From: Rubrivivax gelatinosus
Lineage (GTDB): Bacteria; Pseudomonadota; Gammaproteobacteria; Burkholderiales; Burkholderiaceae_C
Direction: 5' to 3'
Assembly (NCBI RefSeq): GCF_016583785.1
Contig: NZ_NRRU01000055.1
Coordinates: 1 to 35,075, forward strand
Length of the DNA stretch: 35,075 nt
The position numbers and the translations under genes are program-made. The notes under the pieces are model-generated. The model was not told the DNA's origin, ran no database searches, and saw only the letters and a list, made by a program, of their open reading frames with translations. This document shows positions 7,262 through 16,051 of this stretch, piece after piece (within the stretch, counting starts at the first letter, position 1; every line of letters starts with the position of its first letter).

Positions 7262-8419
7262 TCAGCCCACGTGTCGGAGGCCGTCGACGATGTCGATGCG
7301 GCTGGAGCGCCAGGCCGGCCAGGCGGCGGCGATCGCGCCCACCGCCAGTGCCGCCAGCAGCTGCAGCGCCATCGTCTCGGGCGCGACGCGGAACACCGGG
7401 AACAGCGTGCCGACGGCGTTGGCGAACACCGATGCCAGCGGCAGCGTGACGAGCACGCCGGCGACGCCGCCGATGGCCGCGATCAGCAGGCTCTCGCCGA
7501 ACAGCAGCTTGACGACGAACTCCGGCGGGAAGCCCAGCGCCTTCAGCGTCGCGTATTCGGCCATGCGTTCGCGCGCCGTCATCGCCATCGTGTTGGCCAT
7601 CACCGCCATGATGATGACGATGACGATCAGGCTCACCGCCTGCAGCGCCACCAGGATGGCCTCGCTCATCGAGACGAAACCGAGCTGGAAGGCCTTCTCG
7701 GTCTCGGTCAGCGTCTCGGCGATCGAGTTGCGGAACATCGCGTCGATGCGCTGCGACACCAGCGCGGCGTCGTTCGGGTCGCGGATGCCGAGCACGAAGA
7801 CACCGACCGAGTCGCCGCGGCCGGGGTAGCGCTGGCGCTGGATCTCGTTGATGTAGCCCCAGTGCATCAGCATCTGGTTCTCGTCGACGCCGGGGTCGGC
7901 GCCTTCGTAGATGCCGCGGATCGGGAAGTTCCAGGTGCCGCTGTAGATCGTGCCGCGCAGCGGCACCGTGTCGCCGAGCTTCCAGCCGTACTTGGCTGCC
8001 AGCTTGCGGCCGACGAGCACGCTGCGGCGGTCGCGCAGCCAGGCGCTGCGTTCGGCGTCGGAGACGACGAACTCGGGGTACAGCGGCAGGTAGCTGGCGG
8101 CGTCGACGGCGAACTGCGGGAAGAAGTTGCGCTCGGTGATGTAGACGCCGCCGAACCAGTTCGACCAGCTGACCGCATCGACGCCGTCGACCGCACGCAG
8201 CCGCTCGGCGTAGGCCAGCGGCAGTGGCACCGTCAGCGAGGTCGCGCTGCGCGTGATCAGCCGCGTGCTCGAACTCGCGTTCGCGCCCGCGTACCAGGCG
8301 TCGACGATGGTGCGCAGCAGGCCGAAGGCGCAGACCGCGACCATCAGCCCGACGATGGTCAGCAGCGTGCGCAGCCGGTGGCGGAACGCGTTCTTCAGCA
8401 GCAGGCGCAGCAGGAACAC
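7262..8419 (-). CDS. ABC transporter permease, MacB/FtsX type (first permease of the operon)
   Basis: The 385-residue product has an N-terminal helix after the basic segment [16 protein letters not shown], a periplasmic domain, and three C-terminal helices in an FtsX-like domain. The C-terminal motif [23 protein letters not shown] is family-typical, and the end ([16 protein letters not shown]) mirrors that of the next permease, so the two probably form a heterodimer. The frame is open to 8494, but that part overlaps the ATPase gene; the GTG at 8419 begins directly at the conserved N-terminus, lies 13 nt after the ATPase stop, and has a purine-rich GGCGGAG upstream. It shows limited sequence similarity to its partner beyond the helices, as is common in DevC/LolCE-like pairs. 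Confidence 0.85.
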   Translation of the reverse strand: MFLLRLLLKNAFRHRLRTLLTIVGLMVAVCAFGLLRTIVDAWYAGANASSSTRLITRSATSLTVPLPLAYAERLRAVDGVDAVSWSNWFGGVYITERNFFPQFAVDAASYLPLYPEFVVSDAERSAWLRDRRSVLVGRKLAAKYGWKLGDTVPLRGTIYSGTWNFPIRGIYEGADPGVDENQMLMHWGYINEIQRQRYPGRGDSVGVFVLGIRDPNDAALVSQRIDAMFRNSIAETLTETEKAFQLGFVSMSEAILVALQAVSLIVIVIIMAVMANTMAMTARERMAEYATLKALGFPPEFVVKLLFGESLLIAAIGGVAGVLVTLPLASVFANAVGTLFPVFRVAPETMALQLLAALAVGAIAAAWPAWRSSRIDIVDGLRHVG

Positions 8420-8432
8420 GGCCGGCTCCGCC

Positions 8433-9146
8433 TCAGGCGAGGGCTTCGTCGTCGGCGAGCACACCTTTTTCCAGGTGCACCAGGCGGTGCGCACGCGCCG
8501 CGGCCTTGGGGTCGTGCGTGACCATCACGATGGTCTTGCCGAGTTCGGCGACGAGCTGCTCGAGCAGCGTCAGCACCTCCTCGCCGGTATGGCGGTCCAG
8601 GTCGCCGGTGGGTTCGTCGGCGACGATCAGCGTCGGGTCGCCGACGAGCGCACGCGCGATCGCCACACGCTGCTGCTGGCCGCCGGACAGCTCGTTCGGG
8701 TAGTGCGTCGCGCGGTCGGCCAGCGACACCAGCGCCAGCGCCTGGGCGACCCGCTCGCGGCGCTCGCGTGCCGACAGGCTGGTCAGCAGCAGCGGCAGCT
8801 CGACGTTCTCGGCCGCGCTCAGCACCGGCAGCAGGTTGTAGAACTGGAAGATGAAGCCGACGTTGGCGGCGCGCCAGTCGGCGAGCGCACCTTCGTCCAG
8901 CGTCGCGATGTCGGTGCCGGCGATCTCGATCGTGCCGCCGGTGGGCTTGTCGATGCCCGCCACCAGGTTCAGCAGCGTGCTCTTGCCCGAGCCGCTGGGG
9001 CCCATCAGCGCGATGAACTCGCCTTCCTGCACGTCCAGGTCCAGGCCCAGCAGCACCGGGATGTCCTGCTCGCCGCGGCGGTAGATCTTCTGCAGCCCGC
9101 GAACGCGGATCAGCGGCGGCCGCTCGGCGCCGGGTGCGGCGCTCAC
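8433..9146 (-). CDS. ABC transporter ATP-binding protein (MacB/LolD-like)
   Basis: This 237-residue ATPase powers the neighbouring permeases. Walker [10 protein letters not shown] is at residues 49-57, the Q-loop at about 101, the signature LSGGQQQR at 153-160, Walker B LIVADEP at 173-179 followed by TGDLD, and the H-loop His at 211. The context [17 protein letters not shown] with ADEPTGDLD is characteristic of the LolD/MacB subfamily. The longer open frame on this strand (to 10472) is antisense-like noise over the adaptor gene. The true start is a GTG at 9144-9146 that overlaps the adaptor's TGA in a GTGA junction, implying translational coupling and balanced synthesis. Confidence 0.9.
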   Translation of the reverse strand: MSAAPGAERPPLIRVRGLQKIYRRGEQDIPVLLGLDLDVQEGEFIALMGPSGSGKSTLLNLVAGIDKPTGGTIEIAGTDIATLDEGALADWRAANVGFIFQFYNLLPVLSAAENVELPLLLTSLSARERRERVAQALALVSLADRATHYPNELSGGQQQRVAIARALVGDPTLIVADEPTGDLDRHTGEEVLTLLEQLVAELGKTIVMVTHDPKAAARAHRLVHLEKGVLADDEALA

Positions 9147-10360
9147 TTGGCCACCGTCACGCGCGTGCCGTCGGACAGCGTGGCTGCCGGCGCGAGCACG
9201 ACCCGTTCGCCGGCCTTCAGCGCGCCAGGTGCGATCTCCAGCATGTCGCCCAGCGTGCGCCCGGGCGTCACCGGCACCGCCTGCAGACGGCCGTCGGCGG
9301 CGATGCGCAGCACGACGCGCCGGCCGTCGCGTTCGACCACCGCCTTGGGGTTCAGCGCCAGCACCGGCTGGCGGTCGGCGGCCGTGGCCGGCTGCGACAG
9401 GAAGACGACGCGTGCCGCCATCTCCGGCAGGATGCGCGGGTCCAGCCGCTCGAAGCGGATCTTGGTCATCACCGTCGCCTTGGCGCGGTCGACGGTGGGC
9501 ACGATGCGCGCGACGCTGCCGGCCAGGCGCAGATCGGGCAGCGCGTCGAGCGCGATCTCCACCGGCTGGTCGATGCGGATGCGGCCGACGTTGGCCTCCG
9601 ACACGTCGGCCTCGACCTCCAGCGTCGACATGTCGGCCATCGTGACGACGGCACCGAGCGCGCCGGTGGCGCTGGACAGCGGCGTGATCAGGTCGCCGAC
9701 GTTGGCGTTCTTGTTCAGCACCACGCCGTCGAAGGGCGCGCGGATCTCGGTGTTGTCGCGCCCGACCTGCTGCACCTTGAGCTGGGCGCGGGTCTGCGCC
9801 AGCGCGGCTTCGGTGGCGGCGAGCGCGGCCGCGGCGGCGTCGGTGCGGCGCTGCGCCGCGTCCACCGCCTGCGGCGAGACGAAACCCTGCTCCTTCAGGC
9901 CGAGCGTGCGCTCCAGGTCGGCGCGTGCATTGGCGAGTTCGACCGCGGCCTGGCGCCGGCTGGCGTCGGCCTGGCGCACGCCGGCTTCGGCTGCCATCAC
10001 CACCGGCACGACGTCGGCGGCGTCGATGCGGCCGATCAGGTCGCCGGCCTTGACGACGCTGCCTTCGCGCACCCGCAGTTCGATCAGGCGGCCGGTGGCC
10101 TTGCTCGCGACCGCCGCGCGCCGCTGCGCGACGACGTAGCCCGAGGCGTTGAGTTCGGCGAAACGTGCCGACGGGTAGGCGCTGGTGACGCTGGTGGCCT
10201 GGACTTCGGGTGCGCCGCGGGTCCAGGTGACCAGCGCCAGCGCGACGGCGATGCCGACGCCCAGCCAGATCCAGCGCTGGCCGCGGCGGCGCGGCGCCGG
10301 GCCACGCGCGGCTTTCAGCGAGGACAGCATCGGGCGCGCCGGAGCGGTGGGTTCGGTCAT
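9143..10360 (-). CDS. Periplasmic adaptor (membrane fusion protein) of the ABC export system
   Basis: The 405-residue protein is an HlyD/MacA/AcrA-type adaptor linking an inner-membrane transporter to an outer-membrane channel. It has a short basic cytoplasmic N-terminus, one membrane anchor at about residues 29-46, a lipoyl/barrel-sandwich domain split around an alpha-helical hairpin (about 115-205, with many Ala/Glu/Gln/Arg heptad-like repeats), then IRAPFDGVVLNKNANVGD, the typical second half of the lipoyl domain, and a beta-barrel domain. It leads the operon adaptor-ATPase-permease-permease, an order seen in DevBCA- and MacAB-like efflux systems. No outer-membrane factor gene is present here, so a TolC-like protein elsewhere would be needed. 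The ATG at 10360 lies 24 bp downstream of mnmA's stop, so read-through from mnmA is possible. Confidence 0.88.
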   Translation of the reverse strand: MTEPTAPARPMLSSLKAARGPAPRRRGQRWIWLGVGIAVALALVTWTRGAPEVQATSVTSAYPSARFAELNASGYVVAQRRAAVASKATGRLIELRVREGSVVKAGDLIGRIDAADVVPVVMAAEAGVRQADASRRQAAVELANARADLERTLGLKEQGFVSPQAVDAAQRRTDAAAAALAATEAALAQTRAQLKVQQVGRDNTEIRAPFDGVVLNKNANVGDLITPLSSATGALGAVVTMADMSTLEVEADVSEANVGRIRIDQPVEIALDALPDLRLAGSVARIVPTVDRAKATVMTKIRFERLDPRILPEMAARVVFLSQPATAADRQPVLALNPKAVVERDGRRVVLRIAADGRLQAVPVTPGRTLGDMLEIAPGALKAGERVVLAPAATLSDGTRVTVAK

Positions 10361-10384
10361 GGTCGGGTGGCGGCGGGCGGGGGT

Positions 10385-11476
10385 TCAGGCGGCGGAAGAC
10401 TCGATGACGCCGCCGCCCAGGCAGACGTCGCCGTCGTAGAGCACGGCCGACTGGCCCGGCGTCACGGCCCACTGCGCGTCTTCGAAGGCCAGCGCGAAGC
10501 GCTCGCCCTCGCCACGCAGCGTGCAGCCGGCGTCGGCCTGGCGGTAACGCGTCTTGGCAGCCAGCGCGCCGTCGGTCGGCGCGCTGCCGGCGACCCAGGA
10601 GCAGTCGGCGGCGACCAGCGTGTGCGCCAGCAGCCAGGGGTGGTCGTGGCCCTGGACGACACGCAGCACGTTGCGCTCCAGCTCCTTGCGCGCGACGTAC
10701 CAGGGCGCGTGTTCGCCGCCGCCGGCTCTCAGCCCGCCTATGCCCAGGCCCTGGCGCTGGCCCAGCGTGTAGAAGCTCAGGCCGACGTGGCGGCCGACGA
10801 CGCGGCCGCGTTCGTCCTCGATGTCACCCGGCGCCTGCGCCAGGTAGCGGTTCAGGAACTCGCGGAACGGGCGCTCGCCGATGAAGCAGATGCCGGTCGA
10901 GTCCTTCTTCTTCGCGTTCGGCAGACCGATCTCGGCGGCGATGCGGCGCACCTCGGTCTTGGGCAGTTCGCCCACCGGGAACATCGTGCGCGCCAGCTGC
11001 GCCTGGTTCAGGCGGTGCAGGAAGTAGCTCTGGTCCTTGGCCGGGTCCAGCCCCTTGAGCAGCTCGAAGCGGCCGCCGCGTTCACGCACGCGGGCGTAGT
11101 GGCCGGTGGCGATGCGCTCGGCGCCCAGGCGCATCGCGTGGTCGAGGAAGGCCTTGAACTTGATCTCGGCGTTGCACAGCACGTCGGGGTTGGGCGTGCG
11201 CCCGGCACCGTACTCGCGCAGGAACTCGGCGAAGACGCGGTCCTTGTACTCGGCGGCGAAGTTGACGTGTTCGAGGTCGATGCCGATGACGTCGGCCACC
11301 GCCGCGGCGTCCAGGAAGTCCTGGCGCGACGAGCAGTATTCGCTGTCGTCGTCGTCTTCCCAGTTCTTCATGAAGAGGCCGATGACCTCGTAACCCTGCT
11401 GCTTGAGCAGCCAGGCGCTGACTGCCGAGTCGACGCCGCCGCTCAAGCCCACCACGACGCGACGCTTGTCCTGCAT
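10385..11476 (-). CDS. mnmA: tRNA-specific 2-thiouridylase MnmA
   Basis: The 363-residue enzyme thiolates the 2-position of the wobble uridine (U34) in tRNA-Lys, -Glu and -Gln, taking persulfide sulfur relayed from IscS. The N-terminal PP-loop GLSGGVDSA is at residues 10-18. The two catalytic cysteines are Cys101 in [12 protein letters not shown] and Cys197 in [13 protein letters not shown], matching the E. coli pair at 102 and 199. ATGHYARV and the DQSYFLHRL substrate region are intact, and the length is normal. The ATG at 11476 is 8 nt from a -10-like GATAAT with no Shine-Dalgarno, so the mRNA may be leaderless. The gene is divergent from the SET gene, with 65 bp between the starts, and followed by the ABC export operon. 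Confidence 0.97.
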   Translation of the reverse strand: MQDKRRVVVGLSGGVDSAVSAWLLKQQGYEVIGLFMKNWEDDDDSEYCSSRQDFLDAAAVADVIGIDLEHVNFAAEYKDRVFAEFLREYGAGRTPNPDVLCNAEIKFKAFLDHAMRLGAERIATGHYARVRERGGRFELLKGLDPAKDQSYFLHRLNQAQLARTMFPVGELPKTEVRRIAAEIGLPNAKKKDSTGICFIGERPFREFLNRYLAQAPGDIEDERGRVVGRHVGLSFYTLGQRQGLGIGGLRAGGGEHAPWYVARKELERNVLRVVQGHDHPWLLAHTLVAADCSWVAGSAPTDGALAAKTRYRQADAGCTLRGEGERFALAFEDAQWAVTPGQSAVLYDGDVCLGGGVIESSAA

Positions 11477-11484
11477 GGGGACGA

Positions 11485-11490
11485 ATTATC
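11485..11490 (-). promoter_or_regulatory. -10 element of mnmA, leaderless spacing
   Basis: On the minus strand GATAAT, one base from consensus, ends 8 nt before the mnmA ATG. No Shine-Dalgarno lies between. It implies transcription starting at or within a base or two of the start codon. Confidence 0.45.
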
Positions 11491-11527
11491 CGCGCCGGCG
11501 CGCCGTGGCGCCTTGCGCCAGGGCGGG

Positions 11528-11533
11528 CACAAT
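11528..11533 (+). promoter_or_regulatory. -10 element of the SET-domain gene, leaderless spacing
   Basis: CACAAT ends 8 nt before the ATG at 11542 and no ribosome binding site is visible. It faces away from the mnmA -10, the two hexamers being about 37 bp apart. Confidence 0.4.
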
Positions 11534-11541
11534 GCCGGCCG

Positions 11542-12024
11542 ATGAACGAAGACGGCGAGGACCCGTTCGAGGTCCGCGACAGCCACATCCACGGCCTCGG
11601 GGCCTTCGCCACGCGCCCGCTGCGCAAAGGCCAGCGCATCGGCCTCTATGCCGGCCGGCGCTGGACACCCGGCGAGATCGCCACGCTCGACTGGGACAAC
11701 GCGCTGACCTATTTCTTCGGCCTGTCCGACGGCTCGATGATCGACGGCCGCGAAGGCGGCAACGGCACGCGCCACCTGAACCACTCCTGCGCGCCCAACT
11801 GCGTCGCTTACGAGGTGGTCGACGAGGACGGCGTGCTGCAGATCCAGATCGAGGCCGGGCGCCGCATCCGCGTCGGCGACGAGCTTTTCATCGACTACTC
11901 GCTGGACATCGGCGACGCCGACCCGGCCGAGTTCGAATGCCGCTGCGGTGCACCCGAGTGCCGCGGGACGATGGCGGCGCCGCCGCCGCCGCCGCCGGCG
12001 AAGAAGCCGCGCCGGCGGGGCTAA
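11542..12024 (+). CDS. Small SET-domain protein-lysine methyltransferase
   Basis: The 160-residue protein is an almost bare SET domain with a post-SET cysteine cluster. SET enzymes transfer methyl from S-adenosylmethionine to lysine side chains. Visible are the opening HGLGAFATRPLRKGQRIG (17-34), the SAM-binding RHLNHSCAPNC with NHSC at 80-83, the ELFIDYS segment holding the likely catalytic Tyr119, and post-SET Cys133, Cys135 and Cys140 in CRCGAPECRGTM, which with Cys83 would bind zinc. A six-proline run and the basic tail KKPRRRG end the chain; the tail could bind nucleic acid or target the enzyme. Bacterial SET proteins are sporadic, and their targets are mostly unknown (ribosomal or DNA-associated proteins have been proposed). 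The neighbours do not reveal a substrate. The start is the only ATG placed before the domain. Confidence 0.9.
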   Translation: MNEDGEDPFEVRDSHIHGLGAFATRPLRKGQRIGLYAGRRWTPGEIATLDWDNALTYFFGLSDGSMIDGREGGNGTRHLNHSCAPNCVAYEVVDEDGVLQIQIEAGRRIRVGDELFIDYSLDIGDADPAEFECRCGAPECRGTMAAPPPPPPAKKPRRRG

Positions 12025-12058
12025 GCCCGCCGCGCCTCAAGCTGCCGCCGTGGACCGG

Positions 12059-13803
<1,745 letters not shown>

Positions 13804-13807
<4 letters not shown>

Positions 13808-14859
13808 TCCAGGCCCCGCAGCTTCGGGTCGAGCGCGTCGCGCGCGGCGTCGGCCATCAGCGAGAACGCGGTGACGAACACCGCCATGAAGCCGGTGGCG
13901 GCCACCAGCTGCCACCAGTAGCCCAGGATCAGGTCGCTCTGGGCTTCGGCCAGCATCGTGCCCCAGCTCACCTGGTCGACCGGCACGCCCAGGCCCAGGT
14001 AGGACAGGATGACCTCGGCCTTGATGAAGCCGACCACCAGCAGCCCCATGCGCACCAGCACGACGTGGCTGACGTTGGGCAGGATGTGGCGGAACATGCG
14101 CGACAGGCGCGAGGCGCCGATGGCCTCGGCGGCGCGCACGTACTCGCGGCTGGAGTGTTTGATGAACTCGGCGCGCACCTGGCGGTACATGCCGGTCCAG
14201 CCGGTGAAGCCCAGGATCAGCACGACGGTGTCGATGCCCCGGCCCAGCACCGCGGCGAAGGCGAAGATCAGCAGGATGCCCGGCACCGACTCGAAGACGT
14301 TGTAGAGCCACTCGAGCGCGTCGCCGATCTTGCCGCCGAAGAAGCCGCTGAAGGCCCCGAGCAGCGTGCCGATCGTCGTCGCCACGAGCGCGGCGAGCAC
14401 GCCGACGAAGACCGAGATCTGCGTGCCCTTGATCGCTTTCTCGAGCACGTCGCGACCGAGGCGGTCGCCGCCCAGCGGCAGCGTCTCGAGCTTGGGCGTT
14501 TCCTCGGTCTTCAGCTTGGCGGCGCGTTCGGCCCATTCGGCGTAGCGCGGCGCCAGCGGGTCGACGTCGGAGAGGTCGACGTTCGGGCCCTTGGGCGTGG
14601 CGATCGCGGCCTGCTTCTCGGCCGGCGCCGGGCCCATGAAGCTGGGCGGCGCGTTCGAGACGCCGACCTCGCGCTGCCAGTCGCCGGCGACGACGCCCAG
14701 CCAGGACAGCAGGATCAGCAGCAGGAAGGCGAGCACGACGACGAGCGCGGCGACGCCGACGCGGTCGGCCTTGTAGCGGCGCCAGGCGGCGTGCCAGACG
14801 CCTTCGGAACGTTGGTGGGCCGCGTCGACGGCGGCCGGGGCGGACATCACGGCACTCAC
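13804..14859 (-). CDS. ABC importer permease, DppC/YejE-like
   Basis: This is the second membrane component of the importer, 351 residues. A cytoplasmic N-terminus leads to one helix (about 35-60), followed by an unusually long extracytoplasmic stretch of roughly 95 residues rich in Pro, Ala, Glu and Lys, then LPLGGDRLGRDVLEKAIKG, the conserved OppC/DppC lead-in, and five more helices. The EAA loop is seen as YVRAAEAIGASRLSRMFRHILPN. A long insertion after helix 1 is also known in YejE, which with the fused ATPase makes this more Yej-like than Dpp-like. The GTG at 14859 overlaps the upstream stop as GTGA; the ATG at 14847, four codons later, is the alternative. The gene ends with an ATGA overlap onto the ATPase. 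Confidence 0.9.
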
Positions 14860-15794
14860 TTCAGCACCACCCGCGGGTCGGCGACCTTGAACAGCAGGTC
14901 GGTCATCAGGTTGATCAGCATCGTCAGCACAGCCAGGTAGACCGTCACCGCCTGGATCACCGGGTAGTCGCTGCGGTTCACCGCCAGCAGCACCTCGCGG
15001 CCCAGGCCGGGGATCGAGAAGAAGACCTCGATCAGGAAGGAGCCGACGAAGATGCTGGGCAGGGCCAGACCGATGTTCGTCAGGATCGGGATCATCGCGT
15101 TGCGCAGCACGTGCTTGAACAGCACCGTGCCTTCGCCCATGCCCTTGGCGCGCGCGGTGCGCACGTAGTCCTGGCCGAGTTCGTCGAGCAGGAAGCTGCG
15201 GTACAGCCGGGTCTGCGGCGCGATGCCGACGGCCACCGCCAGCAGCACCGGCAGCGGCGCGTAGGTCACCAGGTTGGTCAGCGTCGAGTCGCTCCAGCCC
15301 TGCACCGGGAACCAGCCCAGGCGGAAGCCGAAGAAGTACTGGCCGACGATGACGTAGACCAGGAAGCTGATCGACAGCGCCACCGTCGTGACCACCATGA
15401 TGGTGCGGTCGGTCAGCGAGCCGCGGCGGTAGGCCACCCACATCGCGATCGGCAGCGCCAGCAGCGTGTCCAGGATCAGGATCGGCACCATCACCGTCAG
15501 CGTCGCCGGCAGCCGGCTGGCGAACAGGCTGGACACCGGCTCGTTCGTCGCCCAGCTGTGGCCCCAGTCGAAGGTGAGGATGGACTTCACGAAGATCCAC
15601 AGCTGGGTCGACCAGGGCTGGTCAAGGCCCAGCTCCTGGCGGATCGCCGCGATCTGTTCGGGGGTCGCGTTGAGGCCGCCGAGGATTTCGGCGGGGTCGC
15701 CGCCGAAGAATTTGAACAGCATGAACACCAGCAGCACGACGCCCGCGAGCGTCGGGATCATCTGCCACAGGCGTCGTATCAGGTAAGCCGCCAT
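14856..15794 (-). CDS. ABC importer permease, DppB/YejB-like
   Basis: The 312-residue protein is the first gene of the importer operon. It starts with the family-typical YLIRRLWQMIPTLAGVVLLVF (helix 1), contains an extracytoplasmic loop with FDWGHSW and LPATLT, and has about six membrane helices. The EAA loop that contacts the ATPase is visible as DYVRTARAKGMGEGTVLFKHVLRNA near residues 209-233. The start ATG has no Shine-Dalgarno and lies only 18 bp downstream of an intrinsic-terminator-like hairpin. Its stop overlaps the next gene's GTG. The gene is divergent from two tandem solute-binding proteins, which are its likely partners. E. coli YejB is about 50 residues longer, so the specific microcin C role should not be transferred. 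Confidence 0.92.
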   Translation of the reverse strand: MAAYLIRRLWQMIPTLAGVVLLVFMLFKFFGGDPAEILGGLNATPEQIAAIRQELGLDQPWSTQLWIFVKSILTFDWGHSWATNEPVSSLFASRLPATLTVMVPILILDTLLALPIAMWVAYRRGSLTDRTIMVVTTVALSISFLVYVIVGQYFFGFRLGWFPVQGWSDSTLTNLVTYAPLPVLLAVAVGIAPQTRLYRSFLLDELGQDYVRTARAKGMGEGTVLFKHVLRNAMIPILTNIGLALPSIFVGSFLIEVFFSIPGLGREVLLAVNRSDYPVIQAVTVYLAVLTMLINLMTDLLFKVADPRVVLK

Positions 15795-15807
15795 CTGGGA
15801 ATCGACG

Positions 15808-15837
15808 AAAAGCGGGCCCCGCTCGTGCCGGGGCCCG
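15808..15837 (-). terminator. Intrinsic-terminator hairpin in the importer operon leader (possible attenuator)
   Basis: On the minus strand a perfect 9-bp all-GC stem, CGGGCCCCG (15829-15837) and CGGGGCCCG (15813-15821), with a 7-nt loop is followed by CTTTT (15812-15808) and, 13 nt later, by the permease ATG. No gene on this strand lies upstream; the other side is a divergent gene. A terminator in this position lies between promoter and first codon, so it may attenuate the operon. Confidence 0.6.
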
Positions 15838-15853
15838 TGTTACAGGATGCGCG

Positions 15854-15859
15854 AGTGTA
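15854..15859 (-). promoter_or_regulatory. Possible -10 element of the importer operon
   Basis: TACACT on the minus strand would start transcription near 15847, about 10 nt before the terminator-like hairpin, giving a leader of roughly 53 nt. No good -35 is visible. Confidence 0.3.
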
Positions 15860-15913
15860 GGGGTGTCGGCCCCGGGCCGGCGTACGGCCTTCCCCCGCGT
15901 CACGCCAGGGCAA

Positions 15914-15933
15914 GCAGGTCCTGGGCCACCTGC
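15914..15933. promoter_or_regulatory. 20-bp perfect dyad, candidate operator between importer and binding protein genes
   Basis: GCAGGT (15914-15919) and ACCTGC (15928-15933) form a perfect inverted repeat with an 8-bp spacer in the centre of the divergent gap. The size suits a dimeric helix-turn-helix regulator. The 257-bp gap otherwise holds only the hairpin and the two -10-like hexamers. Confidence 0.4.
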
Positions 15934-16027
15934 CGCTTCTTCCTCGTAGGGCATGGAGCTTGCGAGCCTGCACCCGATTCCCGTGCGGCTGCGGGGTGGC
16001 GGCACCGTATTCGGGCGCGGCGCACCG

Positions 16028-16033
16028 TAGACT
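16028..16033 (+). promoter_or_regulatory. -10 element of the first binding-protein gene
   Basis: TAGACT lies 18 nt before the first ATG (16052) and 30 nt before the second (16064). Transcription would start near 16040, leaving a very short leader. Confidence 0.35.
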
Positions 16034-16051
16034 CCGCCGCTTCGTAACGAA

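Noticed and set aside
8420..8494. N-terminal extension of the first ABC permease
   Set aside because: It overlaps the end of the ATPase gene; the GTG at 8419 begins at the conserved N-terminus with a purine-rich site upstream.
14856..15794. Naming the importer as the microcin C transporter YejBEF
   Set aside because: The fused ATPase and the long insertion in the second permease are Yej-like, but the first permease is shorter than YejB and the binding proteins belong to a different-looking subgroup, so the specific role is not supported.
15622..15953. Leader peptide candidate on the minus strand upstream of the importer permease
   Set aside because: The frame passes through the hairpin and continues out of frame far into the permease gene, with no stop near the start codon, so it does not look like a classical attenuator peptide.
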